A stretch of 64,000 nt of DNA from Streptomyces sp. Je 1-369 (lineage in GTDB: Bacteria; Actinomycetota; Actinomycetes; Streptomycetales; Streptomycetaceae): the NCBI RefSeq assembly GCF_026810505.1, contig NZ_CP101750.1:1083448-1147447 (forward strand), written 5' to 3'. How positions within the stretch are numbered: position 1 is the first letter of the stretch; the number at the start of each line of letters is the position of its first letter. Shown here piece by piece: positions 45,567 to 54,391 of this stretch. The notes beneath the pieces were generated by a model. The model did no database searches and was not told the origin of the DNA. It was given only the letters and a program-made list of their open reading frames with translations. A program made the translations under genes and the position numbers.

Positions 45567-46745
45567 ATGCCGCGCGCCGTATACGTACTAGCCCTTGGCA
45601 TCTTCGCCATGGTGACCAGTGAATTCGTGGTCGCAGGACTGATGCCGCAGATGGCGGACGGTCTGGACGCCACGATTTCCGAGATCGGCTATCTCATCAC
45701 CGCCTTCGCCGCCGCGATGGCGCTCGGCGGGCCCTTCCTCACCGTCGCAGTGCTGAGGATGCGTCAGAAGTCGGCCCTGATCCTGCTGTTCGTCATTTTC
45801 CTGGCGGGCAACGTGCTCGCCGCCCTCGCCCCCGACTACCGCACCATGCTGGTCGCCCGCGTCCTCACCGGCATCGCGTCGCAGGCGTTCTTCGGCGTCT
45901 CCATCTCGCTGGCATCCCGCATCACCCGGCCCGAAGTGCGCGGCCGCGCCGTGGCGGTGGCGCTCAACGGGCTGATGCTGGGCACGCTGCTGGGGCTGCC
46001 GTTCGCCACGGTCGTCGGCGAACACCTGGGCTGGCGCGCCGCGTTCTGGGCGATCACCATGCTGACCGTGCTCGCCGCGGTGGCCACACTCATCGGCGTA
46101 CCGACTGCCGACGGCGAGGGCGAGGAGAGCAGCGGCCTCCGCCAGGAACTGGGCGTCTTCCGCAGCCCGAGGCTGTGGCTCACCCTCACCACCAGCACGT
46201 TCGTGATCGGCGCCACCTTCTCCGCCTTCAGCTACCTCAACCCGATCCTCACCGAGCTCACGGGCTTCTCCACCGGGACCGTGCCGCTGCTGCTCATCGC
46301 GTACGGCGCCGCCACCGTCATCGGCAACACCGTCGTCGGCCGGTTCGCCGACCGGCGCACCCTGCCCGTGCTCGTCGTCGGCCTGGTGCTCAACCTGGCC
46401 TTCCTCATCGGCTTCGCGCTCTTCACCGAACTGACCGCCCCGGCCGTCTTGTTCATGCTCGGCATCGGCCTCGTGGGCGTCACCATGAACCCCGCTCTGG
46501 TGACCCGCGTCCAGCGCGTCGGCAACGCGCGGTCCCTGGTCAACACCGTGCACACGTCCTTCATCACGCTCGGCATCATCATCGCGACATCCGTCGGCGG
46601 CCCCGCCATCGACACGTTCGGGCTGCGCGCCCCGCTGTGGATCGGTGCGGGTCTGGCCGCGCTCGGCCTGGTCTCCCTGGTGCCCGACCTGCGGCGGCGA
46701 GCCGCCAGGGCCCGCCTGGAGCTGGCCGCCCCGTCAGACGCCTGA
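45567..46745 (+). CDS. MFS efflux transporter (DHA1, AraJ-like)
   Basis: 392 residues from ATG 45567 with ACAGGAG nine bases upstream. Twelve membrane helices. Typical text: YVLALGIFAMVTSEFVVAGLMPQMADGL, AFAAAMALGGPFLTVAVLRMRQKSALI and SRITRPEVRGRAVAVALNGLMLGTLLGLPFA (motif A and C regions of drug:proton antiporters). Preceded by a TetR gene and separated from it by a 150-base leader. Likely exports a drug or metabolite. Its stop overlaps that of the convergent M1 peptidase by 12 bases. Confidence 0.92.
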   Translation: MPRAVYVLALGIFAMVTSEFVVAGLMPQMADGLDATISEIGYLITAFAAAMALGGPFLTVAVLRMRQKSALILLFVIFLAGNVLAALAPDYRTMLVARVLTGIASQAFFGVSISLASRITRPEVRGRAVAVALNGLMLGTLLGLPFATVVGEHLGWRAAFWAITMLTVLAAVATLIGVPTADGEGEESSGLRQELGVFRSPRLWLTLTTSTFVIGATFSAFSYLNPILTELTGFSTGTVPLLLIAYGAATVIGNTVVGRFADRRTLPVLVVGLVLNLAFLIGFALFTELTAPAVLFMLGIGLVGVTMNPALVTRVQRVGNARSLVNTVHTSFITLGIIIATSVGGPAIDTFGLRAPLWIGAGLAALGLVSLVPDLRRRAARARLELAAPSDA

Positions 46746-48194
46746 CGGCTTCCCTGCCTCGAAGAGCCAGGTGTCGAACACCTCGGACAGGTCCTTGCCG
46801 GACTTCTCCTCGCACAGGTCGATGAACTGCCGGGTGTCGGCGTTCCCGTGGCGGTAGCGCTTCGTCCAGGTGTGGAGGATGTCGTAGAAGGTGTCGTCGC
46901 CGACGGCCTCGCGCACCTTGTGCACGACCATGGCGCCCCGCCCGTAGACGGGCGAGTCCGACACGCGTCCCCCGCTGGGCGGCGCGGCAGGCGGAAAGTC
47001 CCAGATTCCCTCGCTCTCCGGGTGCGTGCCGTCGTAGAACTCCTCGAAGGTCTCCTGCGCGGACTTGCCGTCCTGGTCCTCCTGCCAGAGCCACTCCGCG
47101 TACGTGGCGAGGCCCTCACTGAGCCATATGTCCTTCCACCCGCGCGGGGTGACCGAGTTGCCGAACCACTGGTGTGCCATCTCGTGCACGACCAGCGTGT
47201 CCTCGGGCGCCTCTTCGAAGTACGGCTTGGTCTGGGTCTCCAGGGCGTAGTCGAGTCCGGGGAGGTGGTCGACGACGGCGCCCGCGGAGGAGAAGGGGTA
47301 GGGGCCGAAGTTCTCGGTGGCCCAGTCGATGACGTCGGGGACCAACTCCTCGACGTCCGCGGCGTCTTCGCTCTCGTCGGGGTCGACGGCGATGTAGAGG
47401 GGTACGCCGTCGGAGGTCCGGCCCTTGTGCGTCTCGAAGTAGCCGACGGTCACGTTGGCGAGGTAGCTCGCCATGGGCTCCTCGGTCCGCCAGCGCCGGG
47501 TGACACGGTCGCCCTTGTCCTGCTCCTTGGTCAACTCCCCGTTGCTCACGACGTCGTAGGGGTCGCCGTCCTCGTCCTTCGGCACGGTGACGGCGATGTC
47601 GTACGTCGCCTTGTCCGAGGGGTGGTGATTGCCCGGGAACCACGTCATGGAGCCGGTCGGCTGGCCGAGGGCGGTCGAGCCGTCGTCCGTCTCGATCCAG
47701 CCCTCCAGGCCGCCGTCCGCGCCCTTGAACATCTTCGGGGTGCCGTCGTAGGTGACGGTGGCCTTGAAGGTGTCCCCGTCGCCGAGCGCCTTCGCGGGCG
47801 TCACCGTCAGTTCGTTCCCCGACCGGCTGAAGCGGGCCTTCGCGCCGTCCACGGTGGCAGCGCGCACTTTCAGCCCGGCCAGGTCGAGGTTGAAGCGACT
47901 GAGGCCCTGGGTGGCGCGGGCGGTGATGACGGCGGTGCCCTTGAGGCGGTTGGTCTCGGGGGTGTAGTCGAGATCGAGGGCGTAGTGGGAGACGTCGTAA
48001 CCCCCGTTGCCCAGCGTGGGGAAGAGCGCGTCCTTGACTCCGCTCGCTCCCGGCCGGGCCGCCGGGCCGCCCTCGCCACCGGTGCAGGCGGTGCCGACGA
48101 GGAGCAGCAGGGCTGCGAGGAGCGCGGCCCGTTCGCTCGCCTTGCGTCGCGAGATCATCGCGCGTCGCGAGATCCTCATGCGTCGCGAGATCAC
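46734..48194 (-). CDS. M1-family zinc metallopeptidase, membrane-anchored
   Basis: 486 residues from GTG 48194, in a GTGA overlap with the upstream gene; ATGs at 48179 and 48158 are alternatives and the N-terminus contains a repeated ISRR block. A signal sequence ends in LLLLVGTACTGG, not a strict lipobox but lipoprotein-like. The zinc site is intact: His337, Glu338 and His341 in HEMAHQWFGN and Glu360 in LSEGLATYAE, with the M1 exopeptidase motif replaced by GSMTWFPGNHH. Smaller than classical PepN, so it is a short M1 member acting outside the membrane. Confidence 0.88.
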   Translation of the reverse strand: MISRRMRISRRAMISRRKASERAALLAALLLLVGTACTGGEGGPAARPGASGVKDALFPTLGNGGYDVSHYALDLDYTPETNRLKGTAVITARATQGLSRFNLDLAGLKVRAATVDGAKARFSRSGNELTVTPAKALGDGDTFKATVTYDGTPKMFKGADGGLEGWIETDDGSTALGQPTGSMTWFPGNHHPSDKATYDIAVTVPKDEDGDPYDVVSNGELTKEQDKGDRVTRRWRTEEPMASYLANVTVGYFETHKGRTSDGVPLYIAVDPDESEDAADVEELVPDVIDWATENFGPYPFSSAGAVVDHLPGLDYALETQTKPYFEEAPEDTLVVHEMAHQWFGNSVTPRGWKDIWLSEGLATYAEWLWQEDQDGKSAQETFEEFYDGTHPESEGIWDFPPAAPPSGGRVSDSPVYGRGAMVVHKVREAVGDDTFYDILHTWTKRYRHGNADTRQFIDLCEEKSGKDLSEVFDTWLFEAGKPSGV

Positions 48195-48197
48195 GAC
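48144..48197. repeat. 18-bp tandem repeat, three units
   Basis: GCGTCGCGAGATC occurs at 48144-48156, 48162-48174 and 48180-48192, with 18-base spacing. On the minus strand each unit encodes ISRR, giving three copies at the N-terminus of the M1 peptidase. The repeats contain candidate start codons (GTG, ATG, ATG), so changes in repeat number would alter the start region. Confidence 0.75.
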
Positions 48198-48775
48198 GTC
48201 TCGCCCCCTGCCCGGCGCTTGCGTCGCGCCCATACCGCTCCCGCGCCGAGCGCCGCCGCGGCGGCCGTCGAGCCGACGCCGACCGCGACGCCCGCGCCGA
48301 AGCCGGGCCCGCTCTCCTCGGTGTCGCCGGACGCCTCCGCCCCGGGCGCCGCCACCTTCACCTTTCCCTTGAGCACGATCGGCGGGTAGTCGCACACGTA
48401 CTCCTGCTCCCCCTCGCCCACGCAGTCCGCGTCCTTGTGGCGGAGGGTGACCTTCACTTCGTACGTGCCGGGCCTGGTGTTCTCCTTGATGCAGGCCGCG
48501 CCCACCCAGGCGCGCCCCGAGTCCCCCAGGACCGTGTCGTCGGTCAGTGCGGGGCTGGTGACGTCCACCGCCGTCGGATGCGGATTGCCGGGGCGCTCCT
48601 TCACCGTGAGGTCCACGATTCCGCCCGCCTCCGCGGGGCCTCCCACGGACACGTAACCCCGCCCCGGGAACGGCAGCGCGTCGCCGTGAGCCGCGCCCGC
48701 TGCCCCAAGAAGCAGTACAGGCACGGCAATTGCGACATATCCGCTACGTACGGACAGAGAAGTGAAGTTGTCCAT
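48191..48775 (-). CDS. Secreted protein with C-terminal membrane anchor
   Basis: 194 residues from ATG 48775, with GGAGGACAT just upstream. A signal peptide (YVAIAVPVLLLGAAGAAHGDA) leads into an Ig-like beta domain, with Cys pairs in GAACIKEN and CVGEGEQEYVCDY. A low-complexity acidic segment and a C-terminal helix (VGSTAAAAALGAGAVWARRKRRAGG) follow, so it may stay membrane-bound. First gene of a two-gene unit with the M1 peptidase, which may share its surface location. Function unknown. Confidence 0.78.
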   Translation of the reverse strand: MDNFTSLSVRSGYVAIAVPVLLLGAAGAAHGDALPFPGRGYVSVGGPAEAGGIVDLTVKERPGNPHPTAVDVTSPALTDDTVLGDSGRAWVGAACIKENTRPGTYEVKVTLRHKDADCVGEGEQEYVCDYPPIVLKGKVKVAAPGAEASGDTEESGPGFGAGVAVGVGSTAAAAALGAGAVWARRKRRAGGETS

Positions 48776-48875
48776 ATGTCCTCCAGTCCGCCATAGTTCT
48801 ACGATCATGACTCATATTGGCGCGGTCACGCCACAAAGGGTGACCCGCCTCTCGTCTTCTGTGGGGGAAACGACC

Positions 48876-50759
48876 ATGCATGTGCGCAGAGCGCTGGGCG
48901 TCGCGGCGGGGGCCGCGGCACTGATCCTGCTGCCGGGCCTACCGGCGTACGCGGACCCCGGCGATCCGACGCCCAAGGGGGAAGCCACCGCGGCGCAGCC
49001 GCCCGCCACCCCTCCGACCGCCGCTCCTCCGACCGCCACCCCGGCGCCCGCCACACCTTCGGCCACCGTCCCGCCGACTCCCGTCCCGGCCCACGGTGAC
49101 GAGGACGCGCGCGGGTTCACGCCGGCCGACGCCGACGACTACTGGACCCCGGAGCGCATGCGGGACGCCCGGCCCGTGCAGGAGCAGGAGGACAAGCGGT
49201 TCGCCGCTCCCACCCGGCTGCCCCGCTCCGCCAGCCGGCCCTTCGAGGGGCTGCCGATCGTCGGCACCTTCTTCTGGAACGACGGCACCAACACCGGCCG
49301 CTTCTGCGGCGGCACCGTCGTCAAGAGCCCCGGCAAGAACCTCGTGATGAGCGCCGGTCACTGCTTCGACGACCAGGACGCCCGCAAGAACCTGACGTTC
49401 GTCCCGCAGTACGACGACGGGAAGAAGCCGCACGGCGCCTTCACCGTCAAGCCCGGACGCATCTACGTCGACAAGCGGTACCTGTCCAAGGGCCCCGACG
49501 CCGCGGCGGACCTCGACTTCAACTTCCTGCAGCTCGAACCGCGCGGCGGCAAGAACGTCGAGGACGTCGTCGGCGGCGCCGAACTGAAGATCAACGCGGG
49601 GTACGACCACTCCCCGGTCCGTCTGATCGGCTACCCGGCCAACCAGAAGCGCCCGCTGGACTGCACGGACAAGACCGTCCGTTACAACAGCACCGACCCG
49701 AAGATCCCCGGCAGTTTCCTGCGCATCCAGTGCGACAAGTACTCCGGCGGCGCCTCGGGCGGCCCGTTCCTCGTCAAGCAGGGCAACGGCTGGGGTCTCA
49801 TCGGCGTCATCGGCGGCTGGAAGACCGGTGGCGACAAGGATGACATCTCGTACAGCTCGTACCTCGACGGCGACGCCAAGGCGCTGTACGACGACGCGGT
49901 CAACAACCGGCCGCCGGCCGGGCGCGGTGTCCTGGGCAAGGCCGAGACCTGGAAGCACGCCGAGGCGATGGCCGGTGGCTACTTCACCGACGGCAACGCC
50001 GGGACGTGGGACTACTCCGACCTGATCGTGCGCTGGTCCGACGGCGAGGTCACCCTGTTCCGGGGCGCGGGCGAGGACGCCGACAACTTCGACAAGGAGA
50101 TACGTCTCACCGGGCCCAACGGCACCTGGAAGCACGCCGCCACCATGGCGTCCGGTGACTTCACGGGCGCCGACCGCGACGACCTCATCGTCCGCTGGTC
50201 CGACGGTGAACTGACGCTCTACCCGGACGTCGACGAGAAGGGCTTCCACGGCGAGGTCCAGCTCCAGAAGCCCAACGAGCTGTGGAAGAACGCCACGTCC
50301 GTCACCGGCGGCCGCTACACGAGCGACAACAAGTGGACCGACGACCTCCTGGTCCGCTGGAGCGACGGCGAAGTCACCCTCTACACCAACGTCAACCGCG
50401 ACGGCTTCCACGGCGAGAAGAAGCTCGCCGCGCCCAACGGCACCTGGAAGCACGCCTCGACGCTCACGTCCGGCGACTTCACCGGCAACGACCAGCACGA
50501 CCTGATGGTCCGCTGGACCGACGGCGAGCTGACGCTCTACAAGGACATCGACCAGAACGGCTTCCACGGCGAGACGCAGGTCAAGAAGCCCAACCGCCTC
50601 TGGGAGCACGCCACGGTCCTGGCCGCGGGCGACTACACGGAGAACCGCCACCCGGACGACTTCCTGGTGCGCTGGTCCGACGGTGAGGTCTCCATGTACC
50701 CGGACGCCGACGAGACGGGCCTGAACCGCGAGATCACGCTGGTGTATCCGCCGGCGTGA
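48876..50759 (+). CDS. Secreted trypsin-like serine protease with five tandem repeats
   Basis: 627 residues from ATG 48876, with GGGGGAAA upstream. Signal peptide to PAYA, a Pro/Ala/Thr linker (about 35-75), then a chymotrypsin-fold domain: His162 in LVMSAGHC, an Asp at 212 or 214 in ADLDFNFLQL, and Ser294 in GGASGGPFL. After about residue 355 five ~52-residue repeats follow, each with W(K/E)HA...GDFT...DDLIVRWSDGE(V/L)TLY and (G)FHGE. The repeats look like a surface-binding FG-GAP/tachylectin-like beta-propeller. Activity outside the cell is expected; substrate unknown. Confidence 0.9.
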   Translation: MHVRRALGVAAGAAALILLPGLPAYADPGDPTPKGEATAAQPPATPPTAAPPTATPAPATPSATVPPTPVPAHGDEDARGFTPADADDYWTPERMRDARPVQEQEDKRFAAPTRLPRSASRPFEGLPIVGTFFWNDGTNTGRFCGGTVVKSPGKNLVMSAGHCFDDQDARKNLTFVPQYDDGKKPHGAFTVKPGRIYVDKRYLSKGPDAAADLDFNFLQLEPRGGKNVEDVVGGAELKINAGYDHSPVRLIGYPANQKRPLDCTDKTVRYNSTDPKIPGSFLRIQCDKYSGGASGGPFLVKQGNGWGLIGVIGGWKTGGDKDDISYSSYLDGDAKALYDDAVNNRPPAGRGVLGKAETWKHAEAMAGGYFTDGNAGTWDYSDLIVRWSDGEVTLFRGAGEDADNFDKEIRLTGPNGTWKHAATMASGDFTGADRDDLIVRWSDGELTLYPDVDEKGFHGEVQLQKPNELWKNATSVTGGRYTSDNKWTDDLLVRWSDGEVTLYTNVNRDGFHGEKKLAAPNGTWKHASTLTSGDFTGNDQHDLMVRWTDGELTLYKDIDQNGFHGETQVKKPNRLWEHATVLAAGDYTENRHPDDFLVRWSDGEVSMYPDADETGLNREITLVYPPA

Positions 50760-50764
50760 CGAGC

Positions 50765-50812
50765 GCTTGGGCTGACGCGCGCTCAGGCTGACGCGCGCTC
50801 AGGCTGACGCAC
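50765..50812. repeat. 16-bp tandem repeat, three units
   Basis: GCTTGGGCTGACGCGC (50765), GCTCAGGCTGACGCGC (50781) and GCTCAGGCTGACGCAC (50797) follow head to tail, a few bases after the protease stop and just before the end of the convergent HTH gene. It lies in the gap between two genes and could be a transcription-terminating or variable element. Confidence 0.7.
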
Positions 50813-50813
50813 G

Positions 50814-51317
50814 CTAGGGCCGTTGCCCGATCCCCGCCGTGTGCTGCTCCTCCTGCACGGTCGTCGCGCCGGTCGCCGCCGCGCCCGCGCCGACGAGGAC
50901 CGCCGCGGCCGCCACGAGGCCGACGACCGCGAGGCGCGCCCGTCGCCACCGGTGCCGGTGCCGTACAAGCGGCTCCGGCACGGGCGGCTGCGGTTGTTCC
51001 ACGGTGGGGACGGGTGACCGCGGGCCCGCCGCGAGTTCCCGGCGGGCGGTCACCCACCGCCGGGTGTCGTCGGCGTCGAGCCCGCACGCGACGAGGAAGG
51101 CGACGAGTACGGCTTCGCGGGGCAGACGGTCCCGGCGGAGCATGGTCGCGGCGGTCGAGTACGGCAGCACCTCGCCCGCCGCGTCCGCCGCGCGCTCCAG
51201 CTCCCGGTAGCTGAGGCCCGACCAGGCCTTGAGGCGGCGCAGCTCGGCCATGAAGGCGGCCTCGTCGGCGGGGCCCGCCGTGCGGGGCGGCGCGGGCGGT
51301 GACATCGGGGACGTCAT
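50814..51317 (-). CDS. Membrane-anchored HTH protein
   Basis: 167 residues from ATG 51317, with GGAGGAACC nine bases upstream. N-terminal Xre-like helix-turn-helix: AAFMAELRRLKAWSGLSYRELERAADAAGEVLPYSTAATMLRRDRLPREAVLVAFLVACGLD. After a Pro-rich stretch, one membrane helix (RARLAVVGLVAAAAVLVGAGAAATGA) and a short extracytoplasmic tail with QEEQHTAG follow. Such proteins are frequent in streptomycetes; a membrane-tethered DNA-binding or decoy function is plausible. Divergent from the serine hydrolase gene 145 bases away. Confidence 0.8.
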   Translation of the reverse strand: MTSPMSPPAPPRTAGPADEAAFMAELRRLKAWSGLSYRELERAADAAGEVLPYSTAATMLRRDRLPREAVLVAFLVACGLDADDTRRWVTARRELAAGPRSPVPTVEQPQPPVPEPLVRHRHRWRRARLAVVGLVAAAAVLVGAGAAATGATTVQEEQHTAGIGQRP

Positions 51318-51462
51318 GGTGGGGTTCCTCCGGTTCCGGCGTACTCCGCTGACCTGCACGTACGGAAACTCGCACACTCTCGAACAGCTCAACCGTCGAG
51401 CGAGTGGCGCAGCGGCGGTCAGTCTCGGCCTCGTAACTGTCGTCGCTGTCTTGGAGTCCTGC

Positions 51463-52620
51463 GTGAATCGCCTCGGTTCCCTCGTGCTGCTGCTCGTTCT
51501 CACGCCCGCGTTCGTCGGGTGCTCGGATGTCCGCACCCTGTCCGGTTCGGCGGACGGTGACGGCAAGGAGGCGAGGGAGGATCCGGGTGCGTCGGAGCGG
51601 GTCGACCCCGCTGTCGACCGTTACCTCGACGGGGTGCTGCCCAAGGGGCCCGGCATCACCGTGGCCGCCGCCCGGGGCGGTGCGCTCAAGCACTGCGCGG
51701 GACGCGGTCTCGCCGACCGCGCGGCGGAGGCCCCTGCCACGTGCGACACCGTGTACGACGTCATGTCGATGACGAAACAGTTCACCGCCGCCGCCGTCCT
51801 GAAGCTGGAGATGGCGGGCGAGTTGCGAGTGACCGACCGGATCGACCGGTACCTCGGGCCGGTCCCCGATGACAAGCGGGACATCACCCTGCACCAGCTC
51901 CTCACGCACACGGCGGGCCTGCCCGAGGGCCTCGGCGACGACTACGAGCCGGTGTCGCGCGCGGAGATGCTCACCGGCGCGATGAAGGCACGGCTGCGGT
52001 CGGCGCCGGGCAAGGAGTTCCACTACTCGAACGTCGGCTACAGCCTGCTGGCCGCGATCGTCGAGAAGGTCTCCGGACAGAGCTACGAACGTTTCCTGGC
52101 GGAGCGCCTGTTCCGGCCCGCCGGAATGACCGGCACCGGTTACGTGCTGCCTGCCTGGGACCGCGCTCAGGTCGCCGTCGAATACGACCGGCACGGGCGT
52201 GCCCAGGGACGGCCGATGGACCACCCGTGGGCGCCCGACGGCCCGTTCTGGAACCTGCGCGGCAACGGCGGAATGCTCTCCACCGCCCGGGACATGTTCC
52301 GCTGGCACCGTGCCCTCACCGGCGACACCGTCCTCTCCAGTACCGCGAAACGGAAGCTGTTCTCCCCTCAGGTGCGGGTGCCGGAGCTGGACGGCTCGTA
52401 CGGCTACGGCTGGGTCGTCGTCGACACCGACGACGGCCGGGTCGCCTGGCACGACGGCGGCAACGACTGGTCACTGGGGACGGTCGCGGAGTACCGCCGC
52501 CAGCGGATCATGGTGTTCTGGGTGAGCAACCACGCGTATCAGAAGGGCAAGTGGAATCTGGAGGACGGCCAACTGGAGCTGTCCCACGGGGTGGCTGAGC
52601 GAGTGCGGCGGCCTGTCTGA
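51463..52620 (+). CDS. Beta-lactamase-fold serine hydrolase lipoprotein
   Basis: 385 residues from GTG 51463, with TTGGAG upstream; further upstream text is non-coding-like. Leader with lipobox AFVGC. The penicillin-binding fold motifs are clear: SMTKQF (Ser-x-x-Lys), YSNVGYSLLAAIVEKVSG (Tyr-Ser-Asn) and HDGGN (His-x-Gly, third motif). This serine-hydrolase family includes class C beta-lactamases, D-Ala carboxypeptidases and esterases. Divergent from a membrane HTH gene, which might control it. Confidence 0.9.
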   Translation: MNRLGSLVLLLVLTPAFVGCSDVRTLSGSADGDGKEAREDPGASERVDPAVDRYLDGVLPKGPGITVAAARGGALKHCAGRGLADRAAEAPATCDTVYDVMSMTKQFTAAAVLKLEMAGELRVTDRIDRYLGPVPDDKRDITLHQLLTHTAGLPEGLGDDYEPVSRAEMLTGAMKARLRSAPGKEFHYSNVGYSLLAAIVEKVSGQSYERFLAERLFRPAGMTGTGYVLPAWDRAQVAVEYDRHGRAQGRPMDHPWAPDGPFWNLRGNGGMLSTARDMFRWHRALTGDTVLSSTAKRKLFSPQVRVPELDGSYGYGWVVVDTDDGRVAWHDGGNDWSLGTVAEYRRQRIMVFWVSNHAYQKGKWNLEDGQLELSHGVAERVRRPV

Positions 52621-52671
52621 CGCCCTGGAGCGGCTTTGCCCGCTCGCCCGGCATCCAGCCACACTGATCGT

Positions 52672-52929
52672 GTGACGAACAATGAGAACGCTGTGGCACC
52701 GTCCGTCGGTGCAGGCCTGGCTGTAGGCATGCTGATCGGCGTTGCCGTTGGGCTGGTGCTCGGGCCGGCCGTCTTCGACAACATGGCGATGGGCCTGGTG
52801 ATGGGCGGGGGCGCGGGCGGGGTCCTCGGTGTCACGTTCCCGGCGGCGCGGCGCGCACAGCACTCGCAGCATTCGCAGGACTCGCAGCACTCGCAGGACT
52901 CGCAGGACTCGCAGGACGAGTCTTCCTGA
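52672..52929 (+). CDS. Small Gly-rich membrane protein with SQ-repeat tail
   Basis: 85 residues from GTG 52672. There is no ribosome-binding site, and CACTGAT sits about eight bases upstream, so a leaderless message is likely. A pair of Gly-rich hydrophobic segments (VGAGLAVGMLIGVAVGLVLGPAV; MGLVMGGGAGGVLGV) has the look of a glycine-zipper hairpin. The tail is a repeat of (H/D)SQ triplets encoded by six 9-bp units. Function unknown; not obviously homologous to anything I recognise. Confidence 0.6.
   Translation: MTNNENAVAPSVGAGLAVGMLIGVAVGLVLGPAVFDNMAMGLVMGGGAGGVLGVTFPAARRAQHSQHSQDSQHSQDSQDSQDESS
52861..52914 (+). repeat. 9-bp tandem repeat, six units
   Basis: Six head-to-tail units of (C/G)A(C/T)TCGCAG give the HSQ/DSQ run at the end of the small membrane protein. 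The variants alternate (cactcgcag, cattcgcag, gactcgcag). This kind of microsatellite is prone to slippage and may vary in copy number. Confidence 0.8.
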
Positions 52930-52960
52930 CCGGCTGCGCGCGAGTGCCGCTGTCCGGCCG

Positions 52961-54193
52961 CTACCCCAACGCCCCCAGCGGATCGTCCAGTACCGGCTGC
53001 CAGGCCAGCTCCGCCGCTCCCACCAGGCTGTTGTGGTCCAGCGTGCACGCCAGGATCGGTACGCCGCCGCTCCGCCCCCACAGGCTCCGGTCCGCGACGA
53101 CCGCGCGCAGCCGTTCCGGGTCCGCCTCCAGGAGGGCGCGGTGCAGGCCGCCCAGGATGATGCGGTCGGGGTTGAGGATGTTGACCAGGCCCGCGAGTCC
53201 GAGGCCGAGCCGGTCGATGAGTGCCTCGGCGGCGGAGCGCACGGACGGGTCCCCGTAGGCGCCGCGGAGCAGTTCGCGGGCCTGTACGAGGAGTCCCTCG
53301 AGTCCCGGCTCGCGGCCCGCCGCAGTCAGGAAGGCCAGCGGGTCCGTCTCGACGTCCAGGCAGCCCCGGCTGCCGCAGTAGCAAGGGCGCCCCGCGGAGT
53401 TCACCGTGAGGTGCCCCACCTCCAGGGCGAGGCCCGAACTCCCGGTGTGCAGGCGGCCGTCGAGGACGAGCGCGCCGCCGACGCCCCGGTGGCCGGTCGC
53501 CACGCACAGCAGGTCCCGGGCGCCGCGGCCCGCGCCGTGGCGGTGCTCGGCGATCGCGGCGAGGTTCACGTCGTTGCCCGCGAAGGCCGGACCCTCGATG
53601 CCCGCGTCCCGTACGCACTCAGCGAAGATCTCGCTGACCCGCGCGCCCGCGGGCCACGCCAGGTGCAGGGGGTTGAGAGCGGTGCCCTCCGGCTTGGCGA
53701 CCGCGGACGGCACGGCGAGCCCCGAGCCCACACAGCGCCGTCCCGTCTCGCGGAGCAGCCGCGCGCCCGCGTCGACGACCGCCCCGAGGACCTGCGCCGG
53801 GTCGGCATCGACGGTCTCGCAGCCCGGTGCCGTCGCCACGATGCCCCCGCCGAGCCCGACCAGCGCGGCCCTGAACCCGTCGGCGTGCACCTGCGCGGCG
53901 AGCGCGACAGGCCCCTCCTCCGCGACGGCGAGCCGGTGCGACGGCCTGCCCTGCGAGCCCGCGGCCGCGCTCGGCTTCGCGTCGATCCGGATCAGCCCGA
54001 GCGCCTCGAGCTCGGCGGCGACCGCGCCCGCCGTGGCGCGGGTGACGCCCAGCTCCGCGGTGAGCACGGCACGGGTGGGGGCACGCCCGGTGTGGACCAG
54101 TTCGAGCGCGGGGCCCAGCGCACCGCGCCCTCGCTCCAGGCGGGTACGCGTGGTCACTTCCCCCTCGGCACGGGGGTCAGCCTTGCCGTTCAT
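52961..54193 (-). CDS. ROK-family transcriptional regulator
   Basis: 410 residues from ATG 54193. N-terminal winged helix (ALELVHTGRAPTRAVLTAELGVTRATAGAVAAELEALGLIRID) followed by a ROK/sugar-kinase fold. Zinc-binding Cys motif CYCGSRGCLDVETD and ROK core VGHLTVNSAGRPCYCG are intact, and PSHRLAVAEEGPVALAAQVHAD begins the kinase-like domain. Sugar-responsive repressor, probably for the divergent MFS gene 54392; a weak inverted repeat (TTTGT, 11 bases, ACAAA) lies at 54389-54409. Confidence 0.92.
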   Translation of the reverse strand: MNGKADPRAEGEVTTRTRLERGRGALGPALELVHTGRAPTRAVLTAELGVTRATAGAVAAELEALGLIRIDAKPSAAAGSQGRPSHRLAVAEEGPVALAAQVHADGFRAALVGLGGGIVATAPGCETVDADPAQVLGAVVDAGARLLRETGRRCVGSGLAVPSAVAKPEGTALNPLHLAWPAGARVSEIFAECVRDAGIEGPAFAGNDVNLAAIAEHRHGAGRGARDLLCVATGHRGVGGALVLDGRLHTGSSGLALEVGHLTVNSAGRPCYCGSRGCLDVETDPLAFLTAAGREPGLEGLLVQARELLRGAYGDPSVRSAAEALIDRLGLGLAGLVNILNPDRIILGGLHRALLEADPERLRAVVADRSLWGRSGGVPILACTLDHNSLVGAAELAWQPVLDDPLGALG

Positions 54194-54391
54194 GTGGGCG
54201 AGTCTCCCATGATCCGTACACGGCCCCGCCGTTCATTCGTCATCCGCCCGTTCCTCCCGTGAACCGCCGCGTATGCCACCGGCATGCCGTCGCTTCGTCG
54301 TGCACCCGGTCACTTCACGTCACGCGGCCCTCGCGCGCACCGCCACGCACCCGTCTTGTCCGTGCCCCGCGCGCACCCCTACTCTGACTTT

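Noticed and set aside
48144..48197. 18-bp repeats as iterons or a CRISPR array
   Set aside because: Only three units, inside coding sequence, with no unique spacers.
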